6,034 nt of DNA, from positions 1 to 6,034 of the forward strand of contig PUNI01000360.1 of the NCBI GenBank assembly GCA_003551745.1, written 5' to 3'. This document shows, piece by piece, positions 4,793 to 6,034 of the stretch (positions are counted from its first letter, which is position 1; every line of letters starts with the position of its first letter). A program made the position numbers and the translations under genes. Source of the DNA: Paracoccaceae bacterium. GTDB taxonomy: Bacteria; Pseudomonadota; Alphaproteobacteria; Rhodobacterales; Rhodobacteraceae. The notes under the pieces are model-generated. The model did not search any database. It was not told the origin of the DNA and saw nothing but the letters and a program-made list of their open reading frames with translations.

Positions 4793-5983
4793 ATGCAGGA
4801 CAGCGGGGCCTTCCGGCCGGACGTGGCCATCGTGGGCGGCGGGGTGATGGGGGCCGCGGCCGCATTCTGGCTGACCCGGATGCAGCCGGGGTTGCGCGTG
4901 ATGGTGCTGGAGGCCGACCCGACCCATGCCCGGGCCGCCACCGCCCTGTCGGTCGCCTCCATCCGGCAGCAGTTCACCAACCCGGTGAACGTGGCGATCT
5001 CGCAGTTCGGGCTGCAGGTGATCCGCGACTTTCCGGCAGTGGTCGGCAGTGACGGCGTTGGCTCGCTGGCGCTGCGCGAGAACGGCTATCTTTTCCTTGC
5101 GGGCTCCGCCGAGGCGGAGGCCGAGATGCGCCGGGCGGCGGCGATGCAGCGCAGGATGGGCGCCGCGACCGAGATCCTCGACGCGGCGGCGCTCGCCGCG
5201 CGCTTTCCGTGGCTTGCGCTGGAGGGCGTCCGGCTTGGCAGCTTCGGCCCCGAGGGCGAGGGCTGGTTCGACAACATGGGTCTGCTGGCCGGCTTCCGCG
5301 CCGCGGCCCGGGCGCGGGGCGCGATCTGGCGCCGGGGCAGGGTGGTCGCGCTGGAGGCGGCCGGCGGAAGGGTGAGGGGCCTGCGTCTGGGTGACGGCAC
5401 GCGGCTGTCGGCCGGGGCGGTGGTGCTCGCCGCCGGCACCTGGGCCGCCGGCCTTCTGCGCTCTCTGGGTGAGGATTGGCCGGTAGAGCCTCGCAAGCGC
5501 ACCGTTTTCCTGATCGATGCACCCGATGCCCGGCATCCCGACGCGCCGCTTCTCGTCGACCACACCGGCTTCTACCTGCGGCCCGAAGGGCGGCACTGGA
5601 TCACGGCCACGGTGCCCCAGCACGATCCCGCGGCCGATCCGGAGGATTTCGAGCCCCGTCTGGAGGAGTTCGAAGCGGTGATCTGGCCCCGGCTCTACGC
5701 GCGGGCGCCGGAGTTCGCGGCCGTCAAGGTGATCCGGGCCTGGGCGGGCCAGTACGACTTCAACACGCTCGACCAGAACGCGATCGTCGGCCCGCATCCC
5801 GCCTGGCCGGGGCTCTACGTGCTCAGCGGCTTCTCCGGCCACGGGCTCCAGCAGGCGCCCGCGATGGGGCGCGGCCTGGCCGAGGTGCTGCTGACGGGCG
5901 GCTACCGGACACTCGATTTGTCGGAACTCGGGGTCGAACGCATCCTCGCCGGCCGGCCCTTCGCCGAGGGCGCCGTCGTCTGA
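4793..5983 (+). CDS. FAD-dependent oxidoreductase, DAO family (FOXRED1-like)
   Basis: This complete 396-residue protein belongs to the DAO flavoprotein family, which oxidises amines or amino acids, usually at a secondary or alpha amine. The N-terminal Rossmann motif is VAIVGGGVMGAAAAFWL (11-27, GGGVMG at 15-20) with the ribose-binding acid Glu40 at the end of the second strand. SVASIRQQFTNPVNVAISQFG (53-73) is characteristic of the FOXRED1-like branch. EGEGWFDNMGLLAGFR (154-169), the FAD-contacting VVLAAGTWAAGLL (210-222), the substrate-side AGQYDFNTLDQNAIVGPHP (318-336) and the C-terminal GFSGHGLQQAPAMGRGLAE (346-364) complete the fold. There is no signal peptide or membrane segment, so it should be cytoplasmic. 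The substrate is unknown. The ATG at 4793 has only a weak GGGA site but places the Rossmann strand at the normal distance. It is divergent from the LuxR-type gene, 551 bp away. Confidence 0.92.
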   Translation: MQDSGAFRPDVAIVGGGVMGAAAAFWLTRMQPGLRVMVLEADPTHARAATALSVASIRQQFTNPVNVAISQFGLQVIRDFPAVVGSDGVGSLALRENGYLFLAGSAEAEAEMRRAAAMQRRMGAATEILDAAALAARFPWLALEGVRLGSFGPEGEGWFDNMGLLAGFRAAARARGAIWRRGRVVALEAAGGRVRGLRLGDGTRLSAGAVVLAAGTWAAGLLRSLGEDWPVEPRKRTVFLIDAPDARHPDAPLLVDHTGFYLRPEGRHWITATVPQHDPAADPEDFEPRLEEFEAVIWPRLYARAPEFAAVKVIRAWAGQYDFNTLDQNAIVGPHPAWPGLYVLSGFSGHGLQQAPAMGRGLAEVLLTGGYRTLDLSELGVERILAGRPFAEGAVV

Positions 5984-6023
5984 CGCGCCGCACCCACGCG
6001 GCTGCGCACTACTGGGCGGCGCG
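5984..6023 (+). terminator. GC hairpin after the FAD oxidoreductase
   Basis: CGCGCCGC (5984-5991) and GCGGCGCG (6016-6023) are perfect 8-bp inverted repeats with a 24-base loop, starting directly after the TGA. No T-run is seen before the right edge, so termination is possible but not shown. The right arm may also lie inside the last codons of a convergent gene whose TAG would be at 6012-6010. Confidence 0.3.
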
Positions 6024-6034
6024 GGCGTCCGCGA

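Noticed and set aside
4646..5842. Long minus-strand open frame opposite the FAD oxidoreductase
   Set aside because: Its composition is typical of an antisense shadow, and the plus-strand frame carries all the DAO family motifs.
6010..6034. End of a convergent minus-strand gene reading ADARAAQ and a TAG stop
   Set aside because: It is plausible as a C-terminus, but seven codons at the window edge are too few to support a gene.

Overview
The window is GC-rich chromosomal DNA. Ribosomal protein S2 and elongation factor Ts, together with the style of the other proteins, point to an alphaproteobacterium, most likely of the Rhodobacteraceae. This placement is inferred by eye from protein sequence; no search was run.

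Layout, left to right. (1) The minus strand carries the N-terminal 167 residues of a PfkB-family sugar kinase that resembles pseudouridine kinases of this group; its C-terminus lies outside the window. (2) A divergent 92-bp gap with two short palindromes separates it from a GNAT acetyltransferase on the plus strand. (3) rpsB follows after a 160-bp leader that can fold into structures close to its ribosome binding site. (4) tsf comes next, separated from rpsB by 115 bp holding a strong GC hairpin followed by a T-rich stretch, which looks like an attenuator or partial terminator. (5) A hairpin that could terminate on both strands ends tsf. It is followed by about 230 bp without a gene but with nested inverted repeats. 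(6) A LuxR-type regulator (autoinducer-binding-like domain plus HTH) is on the minus strand, convergent with tsf. (7) A 551-bp gap contains an 11-bp perfect inverted repeat upstream of the regulator, an AT-rich island, and weak signs of a decayed minus-strand gene. (8) A complete FAD-dependent oxidoreductase of the DAO/FOXRED1-like type lies on the plus strand, followed by a GC-rich hairpin at the right edge.

rpsB and tsf form a standard translation unit. The LuxR-type regulator and the FAD oxidoreductase are divergent and may be functionally linked, but the 551-bp gap makes this only a suggestion. The LuxR protein lacks residues that normally contact acyl-homoserine lactones, and no luxI synthase is present, so it is best read as a LuxR 'solo' with an unknown ligand.

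No tRNA, rRNA, CRISPR array, insertion sequence or complete mobile element was seen. Most of the window is ordinary core-genome sequence. The less ordinary parts are the LuxR control region, the structured leaders and spacers around rpsB-tsf, and the possible gene remnant between the regulator and the oxidoreductase.
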